A DNA stretch of 64,000 bases from Microbacterium testaceum (GCF_006539145.1 NZ_BJML01000003.1:62001-126000); one strand, 5' to 3'. Positions 49,261-58,591 are shown, counted from the first letter of the stretch. Program-made: numbers and translations. The notes: generated from the sequence alone by a model not told the origin.

Positions 49261-52200
49261 GCACGGGTCCGCGCATCGCCCCGCCGTCCTTGCCCAACGG
49301 GCGGATCGTGCTCCAGCCGCCACCCGAACTCGTGCCGAACGAGGGGGGCAGCGGCATCCTGACCTCCCTCCTGCCGATGCTCGGCAGCGTGGGCGCCATC
49401 GTGATGGTGACCATCTCGAACAGCGGGCCGACGGGCTTTCTCATCGGTGGCATGTTCCTGCTGTCGTCCCTCGGCTTCGTGGCGGTCAACGGATGGCGTC
49501 AGCGTGCGCAGCGCAACGCGCAGGTGCTCGGCAACCGCCGTGAGTACCTCGCCTACCTGTCCGACCTTCGCGACACGGTGCGCGTCGCGGCTCGCAAACA
49601 GCGCCGACACGGCGGATGGATCATGCCGGCTCCGGCCGCTCTGCCCTTCATCGCCGAAGAGCGCTCGCGCGTGTGGGAGCGTCAGCCCGGTGACGAGACG
49701 TTCCTGCTCGCCCGCATCGGCGTGACCGACCAGCCGCTCAGCCTCACGCTCGAGGCGCCCGAGCTCCCGCCGCTGGCCCAGCTCGACCCGGTCGCCGCGT
49801 CGGCCGCGCACCGCTTCATGCTCACCCACGAGATGCAGCGCGACCTTCCGCTGGGCTTTCCCCTCGGCGACTACTCGCGCATCGAGCTCGTGGGCTCCGA
49901 CGAAGACGCGGTCCGCAGTCTTGCGCGCTCGCTGGTGGCCTCCGCGGCCACCCTGCACGACCCCGAAGACGTCATCATCGCGATCCTCGCCGGTCCCGCG
50001 CAGATGCCCGCGTGGGACTGGGCCAAGTGGCTCCCGCACGCGATGTCGTCGCGCGTGCAGGACCGACTCGGGCCCGCGCGCATGATCTCGGCATCCCTCG
50101 ACGAACTCGTCGACATGCTGCCCCCGCAGCTCTCCACGCGTCCGCGCTTCACCCCGGGCGGCGGGGTGACCCCGCACGTGGTGCTGATCGTCGACGGCGT
50201 CGAGACCCCCACCAACAGTCCGCTCGTCGGTCTCGAGGGCGCGCAGGGCGTGACCGTGATCGACCTTCCCCCGCGGTGGGACGAACTCGACGACCCGCAC
50301 GTGGCGCGCGTCGCGCTCGCCGAGGCGCCCGTGGTCGCGCGGGGGCGTCGCGCCGAGTCGAAGCCCGTCGTCGCCCCGGCGGAGTTCATCGACGGCGCGG
50401 GCCGGGCCCAGACCTTCCTTCCGGATGCCATGACCATCGCCGAGGCCGAGGCCACCGCCCGACGGCTCATGCCGCTGCGGCCGGCGCCCATGGTCGTCGT
50501 CGATGCGCCGACGACGCAGGGCCAACTGGAGCTCACCGAGCTCCTGGGGCTGCCCGACGTCCGGACCGTGAACTTCGACCAGGCGTGGACGCGCCGTCTC
50601 GAGCGCGACCGCCTGCGCGTGCCAATCGGCCAGGAGCCCTCGGGCACGCCCCTCGTCCTCGACCTGAAGGAGTCCGCGTCGCAGGGCATGGGCCCGCACG
50701 GCGTGATGGTCGGCGCGACCGGTTCGGGAAAGTCCGAGGTGCTGCGCACGCTCGTGCTGGCCCTCGCCATGACGCACTCTCCGGAACAGCTCAACTTCGT
50801 GCTCGTCGACTTCAAGGGTGGTGCGACCTTCGCCGGTATGGCTGAGATGCCGCACGTCTCGGCGGTCATCACCAACCTCGGCAGCGAGCTGGCTCTCGTC
50901 GACCGCTTCCAGGACGCCCTCCAGGGCGAGGTGGTGCGTCGCCAGGAGCTGCTGCGCGCCGCGGGCAACTTCGCGAACGTCGGCGAGTACGAGACCGCGC
51001 GTCTCGGCGGTCGATCGGATCTCGCTCCTCTCCCGGCTCTGCTCGTCGTCGTCGACGAGTTCTCCGAGCTGCTGACGGCCAAGCCCGAGTTCGTGGACAG
51101 CTTCCTCAACATCGGTCGCGTCGGTCGATCGCTGCACGTGCACCTGCTGCTGGCATCCCAGCGTCTCGAAGAGGGCAAGCTGCGCGGTCTCGACACGTAC
51201 CTGTCGTACCGGATCGGTCTGCGCACCTTCTCGGCCGCCGAGTCGCGCACGATCATCGGCACGCCCGACGCGTACACGCTCCCGCAGGAGCCCGGAGTCG
51301 GCTTCCTCAAGAGCGACACCGAGAACCTCGTGCAGTTCCGCGCGGCGTACGTGTCGGGTCGGCCAAAGGGCAATGCCCGGTTGAGTGTGGACGATCCGGA
51401 GTCCGGAGCGACCGGGCCCGCGCGCGTCGAGGTCTTCACCGCTCTCGCTCAACCCGACGTCGATCCGGTCGAAGAGAACACGGATGCCACTCCCGCGGCG
51501 ATCGCGACTCCGGCCACCGACAAGCGCTCCACCTTCCAGATCGCCGTCGACCGCATGAAGGACCGCGGCCCCGAAGCGCACCAAGTGTGGCTGCCGCCGC
51601 TCGCCGACCCCGCCCCGCTCGACGAGCTCATGCCCGACCTCGCCGAGGACCCGGCGCTCGGACTCGTCTCGCGTCGCTGGCGCGCAGCGGGCCCTCTGAC
51701 CGTGCCGATCGGCGTGGTCGACATCCCCCTCGAGCAGCGCCGCGACCACCTCACGGTGTCGCTCGGCGGTGCCGCCGGTCACGTCGCGATCGTCGGTTCG
51801 CCCCTGAGCGGCAAGTCGACCCTCGCGCGGACGCTGGTCTCGGCTCTGGCGCTGACGGGAACCCCGCAGGAGTTCCAGTTCTTCGTGCTCGACTTCGGCG
51901 GCGGCGGCTTCACCGCGATGCAGCAGCACCCGCACATCTCGGGTGTGGCCACGCGCACCGAGCCCGAGGCCGTCCGCCGTGCGATCGCCGAGGTCGAGGC
52001 CGTGCTCGATGCGCGCGAGCAGTATTTCCGCCGCAATGCCGTCGACTCGATCGAGACCTATCGCTCGCGACGCCGCGAGGGGCGTCTCGACGACGGCTTC
52101 GGCGACGTGTTCCTCATCGTCGACGGCTGGTCGACCCTGCGGTCGGAGTTCGAGCCGCTCGAGGCGCGAGTGCAGACGATCGCCGCTCGAGGCCTCAGCT

Positions 52201-53261
52201 TCGGCGTACACGTCGTCGTCACCGCGAACCGGTGGCTCGAGATCCGTGCGAACCTCAAGGACCTCATCCAAACGCGCCTCGAGCTCCGCCTGGGCGACCC
52301 CACAGACTCCGACGTCGATCGCAAGCAGGCGGCCAACGTCCCGGTCGGCCAGCCCGGCCGCGGTCTCGCCGTGTCCAAGCTGCAGATGCTCACGTCGGTT
52401 CCGCGGATCGACGGGTCGGACGATCCCTCGACCATCGCGGACGGCGTCGCCGACATGATCGGCAGGATCGCGAACGCCTGGCACGGGGAGCCGGGCCCGA
52501 AGCTGCGACTGCTGCCCGAGAACATCTCGCTCGACGAGGTGCGCGCTCTCGCCGAGCCCGGTGACCGACGCATGCTGCTCGGCATCGAGGAAGCTCAGCT
52601 GTCGCCCTTCGGCATCGATCCCCGCGTCGAACCGCACCTGTTCGTCTACGGCGACTCGGGGATGGGCAAGTCGTCGTTCCTGCGGGGTGTGGCCAAAGAG
52701 ATCCAGCGGCTGTACACGCCCGCTGAGGCGAAGATCTTCGTCGTCGACTACCGCCGCGCTCTGCTCGGCGAGATCCCCGACGAGTACCTCGGCGCGTACC
52801 TCACCTCGCACGACCTGGCCACGGGTGGGATGAACGACCTGTCGCAGTACTTCTCGACGCGTATCCCCGGGCCCGATGTCACGCCGACGCAGCTGCGCGA
52901 GCGCAGCTGGTGGAAGGGCGCCGAGGGCTTCATCCTCGTCGACGACTACGACCTCGTCGCCACGAGCCAGGGGAACCCGATCGCCGTGCTGCAGCCCCTG
53001 CTGGCGCAGGCCGGCGACCTGGGGCTGCACGTCATCCTGACCCGTCGGTCGGGTGGCGCGAGCCGCGCGGCGTACGACCCGATCATCCAGCGCTTCACCG
53101 ACCTGGGTGTCACCGGCATCCTGCTCGGCGGAAACCCCGAAGAGGGCGCGCTCATCGGTCGCGTGAAGCCCGAGCGCGCGGCTCCCGGTCGTGCCCAGAT
53201 CGTCAGCCGTGAGCAGGGTCTTCTCGCCTCGCAGCTGGTGTTCTCCCCGCCGTCGCACTGA
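49257..53261 (+). CDS. eccC: type VII secretion ATPase EccC
   Basis: A 1334-residue motor protein. Two transmembrane helices lie near residues 36-80, followed by three FtsK/SpoIIIE-type ATPase domains with Walker A motifs GATGSGKSE (about 485), GSPLSGKST (about 845) and GDSGMGKSS (about 1131). Domain 1 has LLVVVDEFSELL as Walker B. EccCa and EccCb are fused in one chain, as in many non-mycobacterial systems. GTG 49257 overlaps the RDD-FHA stop; upstream in-frame extension is ignored. It recognises WXG100 substrates and drives export. A terminator follows. Confidence 0.96.
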   Translation: MSTGPRIAPPSLPNGRIVLQPPPELVPNEGGSGILTSLLPMLGSVGAIVMVTISNSGPTGFLIGGMFLLSSLGFVAVNGWRQRAQRNAQVLGNRREYLAYLSDLRDTVRVAARKQRRHGGWIMPAPAALPFIAEERSRVWERQPGDETFLLARIGVTDQPLSLTLEAPELPPLAQLDPVAASAAHRFMLTHEMQRDLPLGFPLGDYSRIELVGSDEDAVRSLARSLVASAATLHDPEDVIIAILAGPAQMPAWDWAKWLPHAMSSRVQDRLGPARMISASLDELVDMLPPQLSTRPRFTPGGGVTPHVVLIVDGVETPTNSPLVGLEGAQGVTVIDLPPRWDELDDPHVARVALAEAPVVARGRRAESKPVVAPAEFIDGAGRAQTFLPDAMTIAEAEATARRLMPLRPAPMVVVDAPTTQGQLELTELLGLPDVRTVNFDQAWTRRLERDRLRVPIGQEPSGTPLVLDLKESASQGMGPHGVMVGATGSGKSEVLRTLVLALAMTHSPEQLNFVLVDFKGGATFAGMAEMPHVSAVITNLGSELALVDRFQDALQGEVVRRQELLRAAGNFANVGEYETARLGGRSDLAPLPALLVVVDEFSELLTAKPEFVDSFLNIGRVGRSLHVHLLLASQRLEEGKLRGLDTYLSYRIGLRTFSAAESRTIIGTPDAYTLPQEPGVGFLKSDTENLVQFRAAYVSGRPKGNARLSVDDPESGATGPARVEVFTALAQPDVDPVEENTDATPAAIATPATDKRSTFQIAVDRMKDRGPEAHQVWLPPLADPAPLDELMPDLAEDPALGLVSRRWRAAGPLTVPIGVVDIPLEQRRDHLTVSLGGAAGHVAIVGSPLSGKSTLARTLVSALALTGTPQEFQFFVLDFGGGGFTAMQQHPHISGVATRTEPEAVRRAIAEVEAVLDAREQYFRRNAVDSIETYRSRRREGRLDDGFGDVFLIVDGWSTLRSEFEPLEARVQTIAARGLSFGVHVVVTANRWLEIRANLKDLIQTRLELRLGDPTDSDVDRKQAANVPVGQPGRGLAVSKLQMLTSVPRIDGSDDPSTIADGVADMIGRIANAWHGEPGPKLRLLPENISLDEVRALAEPGDRRMLLGIEEAQLSPFGIDPRVEPHLFVYGDSGMGKSSFLRGVAKEIQRLYTPAEAKIFVVDYRRALLGEIPDEYLGAYLTSHDLATGGMNDLSQYFSTRIPGPDVTPTQLRERSWWKGAEGFILVDDYDLVATSQGNPIAVLQPLLAQAGDLGLHVILTRRSGGASRAAYDPIIQRFTDLGVTGILLGGNPEEGALIGRVKPERAAPGRAQIVSREQGLLASQLVFSPPSH

Positions 53262-53289
53262 TCCGGCGTTCCTCCCCAGGAACGTGTCC

Positions 53290-53321
53290 CGCCCCGGCAT
53301 CCCCCGACGGATGCCGGGGCG
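53290..53321 (+). terminator. hairpin terminator after eccC
   Basis: CGCCCCGGCATCC pairs perfectly with GGATGCCGGGGCG (13 bp, 6-base loop), 29 bases after the stop. The stem is again formed by paired GGCATCC/GGATGCC heptamers. Confidence 0.85.
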
Positions 53322-53344
53322 GTGTGCGTGTCGGTGGCCCGGGT

Positions 53345-53350
53345 TACCGT
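53345..53350 (+). promoter_or_regulatory. -10 hexamer TACCGT of a leaderless promoter (recQ)
   Basis: TACCGT is followed by exactly six bases and GTG 53357, placing transcription start at the start codon. Confidence 0.5.
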
Positions 53351-53356
53351 TGAGGG

Positions 53357-55396
53357 GTGACTTACCCCGGCGCCGCATCCGAGTCGTACGCCGACGCGCC
53401 GCCCGAGCCGTACGACCTGCCCGAAGATCCCTACGCCGGCGTGGACTGGGATCCCGACCAGTTCGCACCTCCCGAAGACGTCGATGCGCCGCCGCCGCCC
53501 GTCGACCCGTCTTCGCCGTTCGCCCGCGCCGCGACCGTCACCGGCACGGCGCGAGAGCTCCCGGCCGTCCGCGACTTCACGGGGCGCGACCCGCGAGAAG
53601 TCCTGCACGAGGTCTACGGCTACGACGCGTTCCGCGGCGACCAGGCCGAGATCGTGCAGCACGTCGTCGGCGGTGGCGACGCCGTCGTGCTCATGCCGAC
53701 CGGCGGCGGCAAGAGCGTCACGTACCAGGTGCCCGCGCTCGTGCGACCCGGTACCGGCCTGGTGGTCAGCCCGCTGATCGCGCTCATGCACGACCAGGTC
53801 GAGGCCCTGATCGCCAACGGCGTGCGCGCGGGCTATCTCAACTCGACCCAGGCGCCCGCCGAACGGCAGGCCGTCGAGCAGGCCTATCTCGCCGGAGAGC
53901 TCGACCTGCTGTACGTCGCACCCGAGCGTCTGAACGGCGCACAGACCCTCGCGTTCCTCGCGCGCGGTCGACTCAGCGTCATCGCCATCGACGAAGCGCA
54001 CTGCGTGTCGCAGTGGGGTCACGACTTCCGGCCCGACTACCTCGCCCTCGGCGACCTCGCCGACCGCTTCCCCGACGTCCCGCGCATGGCACTGACGGCG
54101 ACAGCCACCCCGGCCACCGCCCAAGAGATCGTCGAGCGTCTGCGTCTGCGCGACGCCCGCGGGTTCGTCGCCAGCTTCGACCGCCCGAACATCCAGTACC
54201 GCATCGATGCCAAGGTCGACCCGCGTCGGCAGCTCGTGCAGTTCATCCGATCGCAGCCCGAGGGCTCTGCGGGAATCGTGTACGCCCTGAGTCGAAAGAG
54301 CGTCGAGCAGACGGCGGCCTATCTCAGCTCGCAGGGCCTCGACGCCCTGCCGTACCACGCGGGTCTCGACGCCTCAGTGCGCGCGGCGAACCAGTCGCGG
54401 TTCCTTCGCGACGACGGCGTCATCATGGTCGCCACGATCGCCTTCGGTATGGGCATCGACAAGCCCGACGTGCGCTTCGTCGCGCACATCGATCTGCCGA
54501 AGTCCGTCGAGGGCTACTACCAGGAGACCGGCCGCGCCGGCCGTGACGGAGACCCGTCGACCGTGTGGATGGCCTACGGCCTCGGCGACGTCGTGCAGCA
54601 GCGCCGCATGATCGACCAGTCGCCCGGCGACCGCTCCTACAAGATGCGGCTCGGGCAACACCTCGACGCCATGCTGGCCCTGTGCGAGACGGTCGGATGC
54701 CGTCGGCAGAACCTCCTCGACTACTTCGGGCAGCGATCCGAGCCGTGCGGCAACTGCGACACGTGCCTCACCCCGCCCGACACGTGGGACGGCCTCGTCG
54801 CGGCGCAGAAGCTGCTGTCCACGATCGTGCGCCTGCAGCGCGAGAGGGGTCAGGCTTTCGGCGCCGGTCACCTGATCGACATCCTCCGCGGCGCGAAGAC
54901 CGAGCGCATCGCCCAGCAGGGCCACGACCGGCTCAGTACCTACGGGCTCGGGGCCGACCTGTCCGACCAGGACTGGCGGAGTGTGATCCGACAGCTCCTG
55001 GCGCGCGGGATCATCGTCGCGCAGGGCGACTACGGCACCCTCGCCCTCAGCGAGGCGTCCGCGGGCGTCCTGCGCGGCGAGACCCCGGTGCCGCTGCGTC
55101 GCGATGCCCTGGGCCGCACCGGCAGCAGCGGCGGCTCGAGCCGCGCGCGCAAGAGCAGCGCCGACGACGTGGCCCCCGGCGACCGCGACCTCTTCGAGGC
55201 GCTGCGCGCGTGGCGGGCCGAGAAGGCCCGCGAGCAGGGGGTCCCGGCGTACATCGTCTTCGGCGACGCCACGCTGCGGGCGATCGCGGCCGCACGTCCG
55301 AGCTCCGTCGGCGACCTCGACGGCATCACCGGCATCGGCGCCAAAAAGCGCGAAGCATACGGTGACGGCATCCTGACCGTGGTCGCCGCGAACTGA
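53357..55396 (+). CDS. recQ: ATP-dependent DNA helicase RecQ
   Basis: A 679-residue 3'-5' DNA helicase. An acidic, Pro-rich N-terminal extension (about 75 residues) precedes the core: FRGDQAEIVQ, Walker A PTGGGKSV, DEAH (IDEAHCVSQWGHDFR), TATA, then QETGRAGRDG in RecA domain 2. The zinc-binding motif (CETVGCRRQNLLDYFG and CGNCDTC), a winged-helix region and a C-terminal HRDC domain (DLFEALRAWRAEKAREQGVPAYIVFGDATLRAIA) complete it. It acts in recombination and fork repair. Alone in its transcription unit. Confidence 0.95.
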   Translation: MTYPGAASESYADAPPEPYDLPEDPYAGVDWDPDQFAPPEDVDAPPPPVDPSSPFARAATVTGTARELPAVRDFTGRDPREVLHEVYGYDAFRGDQAEIVQHVVGGGDAVVLMPTGGGKSVTYQVPALVRPGTGLVVSPLIALMHDQVEALIANGVRAGYLNSTQAPAERQAVEQAYLAGELDLLYVAPERLNGAQTLAFLARGRLSVIAIDEAHCVSQWGHDFRPDYLALGDLADRFPDVPRMALTATATPATAQEIVERLRLRDARGFVASFDRPNIQYRIDAKVDPRRQLVQFIRSQPEGSAGIVYALSRKSVEQTAAYLSSQGLDALPYHAGLDASVRAANQSRFLRDDGVIMVATIAFGMGIDKPDVRFVAHIDLPKSVEGYYQETGRAGRDGDPSTVWMAYGLGDVVQQRRMIDQSPGDRSYKMRLGQHLDAMLALCETVGCRRQNLLDYFGQRSEPCGNCDTCLTPPDTWDGLVAAQKLLSTIVRLQRERGQAFGAGHLIDILRGAKTERIAQQGHDRLSTYGLGADLSDQDWRSVIRQLLARGIIVAQGDYGTLALSEASAGVLRGETPVPLRRDALGRTGSSGGSSRARKSSADDVAPGDRDLFEALRAWRAEKAREQGVPAYIVFGDATLRAIAAARPSSVGDLDGITGIGAKKREAYGDGILTVVAAN

Positions 55397-55505
55397 CGGC
55401 GCCGCGCCCGGGTGCTCTGGACGCCCCGTGCCCGGAGGTCCGGACCCCGCCGCGATCGCGCGCCTTCGTGCGGAGCCTGCTCCCGCCGCGAGCTATCGCG
55501 AAACA

Positions 55506-55558
55506 GCATCTCGCCGACAAACCGGCGACACCTCGCCACCGACTCGTCAGCGAGATGC
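55506..55558. other. unexplained stem structure in the recQ/oxidase spacer
   Basis: GCATCTCGC and GCGAGATGC form perfect 9-base arms around 35 bases that contain an alternative hairpin CGCCG/CGGCG. The rest of the 377-base non-coding stretch from 55397 to 55640 shows nothing else I can name. It could be a small RNA or structured leader, or part of a recQ 3' end. Confidence 0.35.
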
Positions 55559-55652
55559 AGTCTTGGGGCGTGACCGCGCGGCCCGGGCGCGCGGTACGCG
55601 CCGACCCCACGGCGTCCGCCGCGCTCAGCGCGCTCACGGGAATGTTGACCAC

Positions 55653-55692
55653 CCACAACGACCCGGCGAAACGGGACGCGGGGTCGTTGTGG
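55653..55692. promoter_or_regulatory. inverted repeat upstream of the acyl-CoA oxidase promoter
   Basis: CCACAACGACCC and GGGTCGTTGTGG are perfect 12-base arms around a 16-base spacer. The half-site CGTTGTGG recurs at 55718-55725, between the -35 and -10 of the promoter. Three copies within 75 bases look like operators for one repressor. Confidence 0.6.
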
Positions 55693-55708
55693 ACATGTCA
55701 CAGGGTGT

Positions 55709-55737
55709 TTGGGTCCACGTTGTGGGAGACCTACCGT
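55709..55737 (+). promoter_or_regulatory. promoter of the acyl-CoA oxidase gene
   Basis: TTGGGT (55709-55714) and TACCGT (55732-55737) are separated by 17 bases. CCACGTTGTGG, an 11-base palindromic element, fills most of the spacer, where a bound repressor would block polymerase. The leader to ATG 55774 is about 30 bases. Confidence 0.6.
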
Positions 55738-55773
55738 AGGAACCGTCCTTTGCAACGTCGAAAGGTGCCGAAG

Positions 55774-57876
55774 ATGACCGACGCCGCCGTCCGTCCCACC
55801 ACGCCCGCCACGAGCACGCGTACTCCTGTCGGAGGCGCACCCACCGCGCCGCACACCGCCGCCGAAGCGGCGGAGGGCCGCATCGACACCGAGCGTGTCA
55901 CCGACCTGCTGCTCGGCACCTGGGGCGACACCCGCCGCCAGGCGCGGGAGATGATCAAGGACCCCGCGCTGTGGCGCGATGACAGCCTGGGCATGGACGC
56001 GCACCGAGAGCGCACCCTCAGCCAGCTCCACCTGCTCGTCCAGAACAAGGCGGTCCACCGCGCCTTCCCCAAGCGCCTGGGGGGCGAAGAGAACAACGGC
56101 GCCAACATCGCCGGTTTCGAAGAACTCGTCGCGGCCGACCCCAGCTTGCAGATCAAGTCCGGCGTGCAGTGGGGCCTGTTCGGCTCGGCCGTTCTTCAGC
56201 TGGGCACCCGTGAGCACCACGACAAGTGGCTGCCCGGCATCATGAGCCTCGAGATCCCCGGCGCTTTCGCGATGACCGAGACCGGACACGGCTCCGACGT
56301 GTCGGCCATCGGAACGACCGCGACCTACGACCCCGAGACCGAGGAGTTCGTCATCCACACGCCGTTCCGCGGCGCGTGGAAGGACTACCTCGGCAACGCC
56401 GCCGTGCACGGCAAGGCGGCGACCGTGTTCGCGCAGCTCATCACGAAGGGCGTGAACCACGGTGTGCACTGCTTCTACGTGCCCCTGCGTGACGACGAGG
56501 GGAACTTCCTCCCCGGCATCGGCGGAGAGGACGACGGCCTCAAGGGCGGTCTGAACGGCATCGACAACGGTCGGCTGCACTTCGACCAGGTCCGTGTGCC
56601 CCGCACGAACCTCCTCAACCGCTACGGCGACGTGGCTGCCGACGGCACGTACTCCAGCGACATCGCCAGCCCCGGCCGCCGCTTCTTCACGATGCTCGGC
56701 ACGCTCGTCCAGGGTCGTGTCTCGCTCGATGGAGCCGCCGCGTGGGCCTCGGCCATCGGCCTGATCATCGCCGTCACCTACGGCAACCAACGCCGCCAGT
56801 TCGACTCGGGCAACGGCACCCCCGAGGTCACCCTGCTCGACTACGGCAAGCATCAGCGTCGGCTCCTGCCTCGTCTGGCGACGACCTACGCCGAGATCTT
56901 CGCGCACGACGAATTCCTGCAGAAGTTCGACGGCGTCTTCAGCGGCCGCCTCGACACGGATGCCGACCGCGAAGACCTCGAGACCCTCGCCGCAGCGCTC
57001 AAGCCCCTGTCGACCTGGCACGCCCTCGACACCCTGCAGGAGTCGCGCGAAGCGTGCGGCGGCCAGGGCTTCCTCTTCGAGAACCGTCTCGTGGGCCTGC
57101 GCGCCGACCTCGACATCTATGTCACCTTCGAGGGGGACAACAACATCCTGCTGCAGCTCGTCGGCAAGCGACTGCTCGCCGACTACGCCAAGCAGTTCAA
57201 GGGCAAGGATGCCAAGCAGCTCGCCGCCTTCGCGGTCGGACAGACCGCCGGGAAGCTCTTCCACGGCGCCGGAATGCGTCAGCTCGGTCAGGCCGTCAGC
57301 GATTTCGGCTCGACGGCGCGCTCCGTCGAGAAGGGCCTCCGAGCCGAGCAGCAGCATGAGCTGCTCGCCGGTCGCGTGCAGCAGATGATCGCCGACATCG
57401 CCGGGCGTCTGCGCCCGGCATCCAAGCTCTCCCGAGAAGACGCGGCGGCGTTGTTCAACGAGAATCAGGCGCAGCTGATCGAGGCCGCGCGTGCCCACGG
57501 CGAGCTGTTGCAGTGGGAGGCGTTCACCGACGCCATCAACCGCATCGACGATCGCGACACGCTCACGGTGCTGACCTGGCTGCGCGATCTGTTCGGTCTG
57601 CAGCTCATCGAGAAGCACCTCGCGTGGTACCTGATCAACGGACGCCTCTCGACACAGCGCGGTGCAGCAGTGTCGAGCTACATCGACCGCCTCTGCGCGC
57701 GGCTCCGCCCGCACGCGCAGGACCTGGTCGACGCGTTCGGATACGGGCCCGAGCACATCCGCGCCTCCATCGCGTCGGGTGTCGAAGACGATCGTCAGAA
57801 CGAAGCCGCGGCGTACTACGCCGCTCAGAAGGCCGCGGGCACCGCTCCTACCCCGGAGAAGAAGCCCGCCCGGTGA
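55774..57876 (+). CDS. acyl-CoA oxidase / acyl-CoA dehydrogenase family protein
   Basis: A 700-residue flavoenzyme of the length and plan of acyl-CoA oxidases: an N-terminal helical domain, the flavin-binding strand FAMTETGHGSDVSAIGTTATYD, a middle domain, and two C-terminal helical domains, with GGQGFLFENR and FEGDNNILLQLVGKRLL that contact FAD and the active site. It introduces the 2,3-double bond of acyl-CoA in beta-oxidation. AAAGG at 55761-55765 serves ATG 55774. A repeat-rich promoter precedes it, implying regulation by fatty-acid supply or a similar cue. Confidence 0.92.
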   Translation: MTDAAVRPTTPATSTRTPVGGAPTAPHTAAEAAEGRIDTERVTDLLLGTWGDTRRQAREMIKDPALWRDDSLGMDAHRERTLSQLHLLVQNKAVHRAFPKRLGGEENNGANIAGFEELVAADPSLQIKSGVQWGLFGSAVLQLGTREHHDKWLPGIMSLEIPGAFAMTETGHGSDVSAIGTTATYDPETEEFVIHTPFRGAWKDYLGNAAVHGKAATVFAQLITKGVNHGVHCFYVPLRDDEGNFLPGIGGEDDGLKGGLNGIDNGRLHFDQVRVPRTNLLNRYGDVAADGTYSSDIASPGRRFFTMLGTLVQGRVSLDGAAAWASAIGLIIAVTYGNQRRQFDSGNGTPEVTLLDYGKHQRRLLPRLATTYAEIFAHDEFLQKFDGVFSGRLDTDADREDLETLAAALKPLSTWHALDTLQESREACGGQGFLFENRLVGLRADLDIYVTFEGDNNILLQLVGKRLLADYAKQFKGKDAKQLAAFAVGQTAGKLFHGAGMRQLGQAVSDFGSTARSVEKGLRAEQQHELLAGRVQQMIADIAGRLRPASKLSREDAAALFNENQAQLIEAARAHGELLQWEAFTDAINRIDDRDTLTVLTWLRDLFGLQLIEKHLAWYLINGRLSTQRGAAVSSYIDRLCARLRPHAQDLVDAFGYGPEHIRASIASGVEDDRQNEAAAYYAAQKAAGTAPTPEKKPAR

Positions 57877-57959
57877 CGCGCGAGGCGGGCGGCGGAAGGA
57901 GGGGCGCCGCCGTCCGCTTCGCGTTCCGACGCGCGAGCAGCGATGTCGGAGCTCCGCTC

Positions 57960-57965
57960 TAGCCT
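57960..57965 (+). promoter_or_regulatory. -10 hexamer TAGCCT of a leaderless promoter (tag)
   Basis: TAGCCT is followed by six bases and ATG 57972. Same layout as at lacI, both crcB genes and recQ. Confidence 0.5.
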
Positions 57966-57971
57966 GGGGGC

Positions 57972-58547
57972 ATGAGCGACCTTTCGATCGATGATGACGG
58001 CACGGCTCGCTGCGCGTGGGCCGGTGCCGACGCCGAGTATCAGCGGTACCACGACGAAGAGTGGGGCACCGCCTTGCACGGGGACCGTCGGCTGTTCGAG
58101 AAGATGAGCCTCGAGGGCTTCCAGGCGGGTCTCGCCTGGATCACGATCCTGCGCAAGCGCCCGCGTTTCCGCGAGGTCTTCCTCGACTTCGAGCCCCGGG
58201 CGGTGGCCGGGTTCGGCATCGACGACGTCGAGCGCCTGATGCAGGATGCCGGCATCGTCCGCAACCGCGCCAAGATCGAGGCCGTGATCGGCAACGCCGC
58301 CCTGGTCGCCGAGATGGGCGAGGGCGAGCTCGACGCCCTGCTGTGGTCGTTCGCGCCGGTGGATCATGCACCGCCCGCGACCTTCGCCGAAGTCCCCGCC
58401 CTGACGCCGGAATCCACCGCGATGAGTAAAGAGCTGCGCCGTCGCGGTTTCCGGTTCGTCGGTCCCACCACGATGTACGCGCTCATGCAGTCCTCGGGCA
58501 TGGTCGACGATCACGTCGCCGGGTGCTGGCGCGCGGCTGGCTCGTGA
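57972..58547 (+). CDS. tag: DNA-3-methyladenine glycosylase I
   Basis: A 191-residue base-excision enzyme. The N-terminal RCAWAG, YHDEEWG and LFEKMSLEGFQAGLAWITILRKR segments are family hallmarks, with Glu in LEGFQ as catalytic candidate. The zinc ligands are a Cys near residue 14, a His in YHDEEWG, and a His and Cys near the C-terminus (DDHVAGCW). It removes 3-methyladenine from DNA. Confidence 0.94.
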   Translation: MSDLSIDDDGTARCAWAGADAEYQRYHDEEWGTALHGDRRLFEKMSLEGFQAGLAWITILRKRPRFREVFLDFEPRAVAGFGIDDVERLMQDAGIVRNRAKIEAVIGNAALVAEMGEGELDALLWSFAPVDHAPPATFAEVPALTPESTAMSKELRRRGFRFVGPTTMYALMQSSGMVDDHVAGCWRAAGS

Positions 58548-58566
58548 CCCCTTCGACGGGGGCGGA

Positions 58567-58587
58567 TGTGCGGTGGGCCGCCGCACA
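58567..58587. repeat. inverted repeat just upstream of the helicase promoter
   Basis: TGTGCGG and CCGCACA form 7-base arms around 7 bases, between the tag stop (58547) and the TAGAGT hexamer at 58592. It could terminate tag or act as an operator for the helicase gene. Confidence 0.45.
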
Positions 58588-58591
58588 CGGG

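Noticed and set aside
49005-53468. A 1487-codon open frame antisense to eccC.
   Set aside because: Antisense shadow caused by codon structure; it crosses three genes and has no recognisable domain.
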